A stretch of DNA of 7,208 nucleotides from Brachyspira catarrhinii (lineage in GTDB: Bacteria; Spirochaetota; Brachyspiria; Brachyspirales; Brachyspiraceae), in assembly GCF_005518285.1 (NCBI RefSeq), contig NZ_SJDU01000089.1:1-7208 (forward strand), given 5' to 3'. A program made the translations under genes and the position numbers. Shown here one piece after another: positions 6,533 to 7,208 of this stretch. Each line of letters starts with the position of its first letter. Within the stretch, counting starts at the first letter, position 1. The notes beneath the pieces are model-generated. The model ran no database searches, had not been told where the DNA came from, and saw nothing but the letters and a program-made list of their open reading frames with translations.

Positions 6533-7150
6533 ATGCTCGATTTAAGTAACAATATTTTAAATATCGAAAGAGCCGAATACGAATTGAATAAGGCTTACAA
6601 ATCTAACCCAACGGCTTGGGTGGAACATTCAAAATATGTAGCGAAAGCCTGCAAAATAATCGCCGAAAAATGCGAAGATTTGGACGAAGAAAAGGCATAC
6701 ATTTACGGACTTTTGCATGATATTGGCAGATATGCTGGAATAACATCCGAAAAACATTTAATAGACGGCTATAAATATTGCATAAATTACGGTTGGGAAA
6801 AATTGGCTCAAATTTGCATAAGTCATGCTTTTATGATACAAGATATTGAAACGGCGATTGGAGAATTCGATATGAGCGAAGAAGATTATAATTTCATGAA
6901 AGAATTTATAAAAAGCGCAAAATATGACGATTACGATTTGCTTGTTCAATTATGCGATTCGCTTGCCATGACAAACGGATTTTGTATTTTGGAAAAAAGA
7001 TTTATCGATGTGGCGATAAGATACGGAACTTTTAAACATAGTTCTTTAAGATGGAAAAAGATATTCGATATAAAGAAATATTTTGAAAATAAAATAGGAA
7101 TTTCGATTTATAAATTGCTTCCAAATATAACGGAAAGCATATTTTATTAA
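6533..7150 (+). CDS. HD-domain metal-dependent phosphohydrolase, substrate unknown
   Basis: A 205-residue cytoplasmic protein when started at ATG 6533. It carries the HD-superfamily metal ligands in order: His32 (WVEHSKYVA), His62-Asp63 (LLHDIGR), a probable fourth-helix His98 (SHAF) and Asp142 (LCDSLA). These enzymes hydrolyse phosphate esters or nucleotides using one or two metal ions. The sequence GLLHDIGR with WVEHSKYVA resembles small stand-alone HD proteins of Clostridia and spirochaetes whose substrate is not known. No RelA/SpoT, GGDEF or sensor domain is attached. The frame stays open upstream to ATG 6470, but that codon lies in the right arm of the repeat, lacks a ribosome site, and would add 21 residues unlike an HD N-terminus, so 6533 is preferred. 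No good Shine-Dalgarno precedes 6533 either, so the start remains somewhat uncertain. It is transcribed away from the glycosyltransferase gene. The 58 bases after its stop hold nothing recognisable. Confidence 0.88.
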   Translation: MLDLSNNILNIERAEYELNKAYKSNPTAWVEHSKYVAKACKIIAEKCEDLDEEKAYIYGLLHDIGRYAGITSEKHLIDGYKYCINYGWEKLAQICISHAFMIQDIETAIGEFDMSEEDYNFMKEFIKSAKYDDYDLLVQLCDSLAMTNGFCILEKRFIDVAIRYGTFKHSSLRWKKIFDIKKYFENKIGISIYKLLPNITESIFY

Positions 7151-7208
7151 AATTAAATTTTTTCTAATTAATAAATATACAAATTTTCTAATTTATCAAA
7201 GAAACGGT

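Noticed and set aside
6758..6949. Minus-strand open frame of 63 codons
   Set aside because: Antisense to the HD domain, lying over its His98 region; no start signal or independent support.
1..7208. CRISPR arrays, tRNA or rRNA genes, riboswitches, transposase genes
   Set aside because: No regularly spaced direct repeats, cloverleaf, rRNA motif, riboswitch core or transposase signature was seen on either strand.

Overview
The window is AT-rich with a dense gene layout. Arg is mostly AGA, Ile mostly ATA and Leu mostly TTA/TTG. It encodes a Lol-type lipoprotein-release machine, so the cell has two membranes. It also encodes an MGDG-synthase-type glycolipid glycosyltransferase and a Dam-type methylase. 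Together these suggest a gut spirochaete of the Brachyspira type. That assignment rests on gene content and composition only and is an inference.

Layout. The minus strand carries six genes, read from right to left. They are a diacylglycerol glycosyltransferase (5159-6274), a dam-type adenine methylase starting directly at its stop (4292-5158), a 61-residue four-cysteine zinc-ribbon protein (4035-4220), a LolC/E permease (2649-3959), LolD (1976-2656, overlapping the permease by 8 bases), and an MsbA-like half-transporter that runs off the left edge (1-1910). The only plus-strand gene is an HD-domain phosphohydrolase (about 6533-7150). It is divergent from the glycosyltransferase across a 258-base gap. 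No intergenic stretch exceeds 300 bases.

How the genes fit together. Four of the seven genes serve the envelope: glycolipid synthesis, lipoprotein release from the inner membrane (one permease plus LolD, with no second permease gene here), and an ABC exporter that probably flips lipid or exports a drug. The methylase sits directly behind the glycolipid gene and is probably co-transcribed and translationally coupled with it. Transcription units inferred from promoters are glycosyltransferase-dam (a perfect TTGACA-17-TATAAT), the zinc-ribbon gene (weaker promoter), lolC/E-lolD (TTGCAT-17-TATAAT), and possibly a separate promoter for the exporter. No convincing intrinsic terminator was seen anywhere.

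Most notable: (1) GATC, the usual Dam site, does not occur once in 7208 bases, although GAT and ATC are both common. ACGT, GTAC and GGCC are also absent. (2) The divergent gap holds a GC-rich imperfect inverted-repeat element with TGTCATT/AATGACA ends and an extended -10 box in its loop. Its right end also supplies a misleading upstream ATG for the HD gene.
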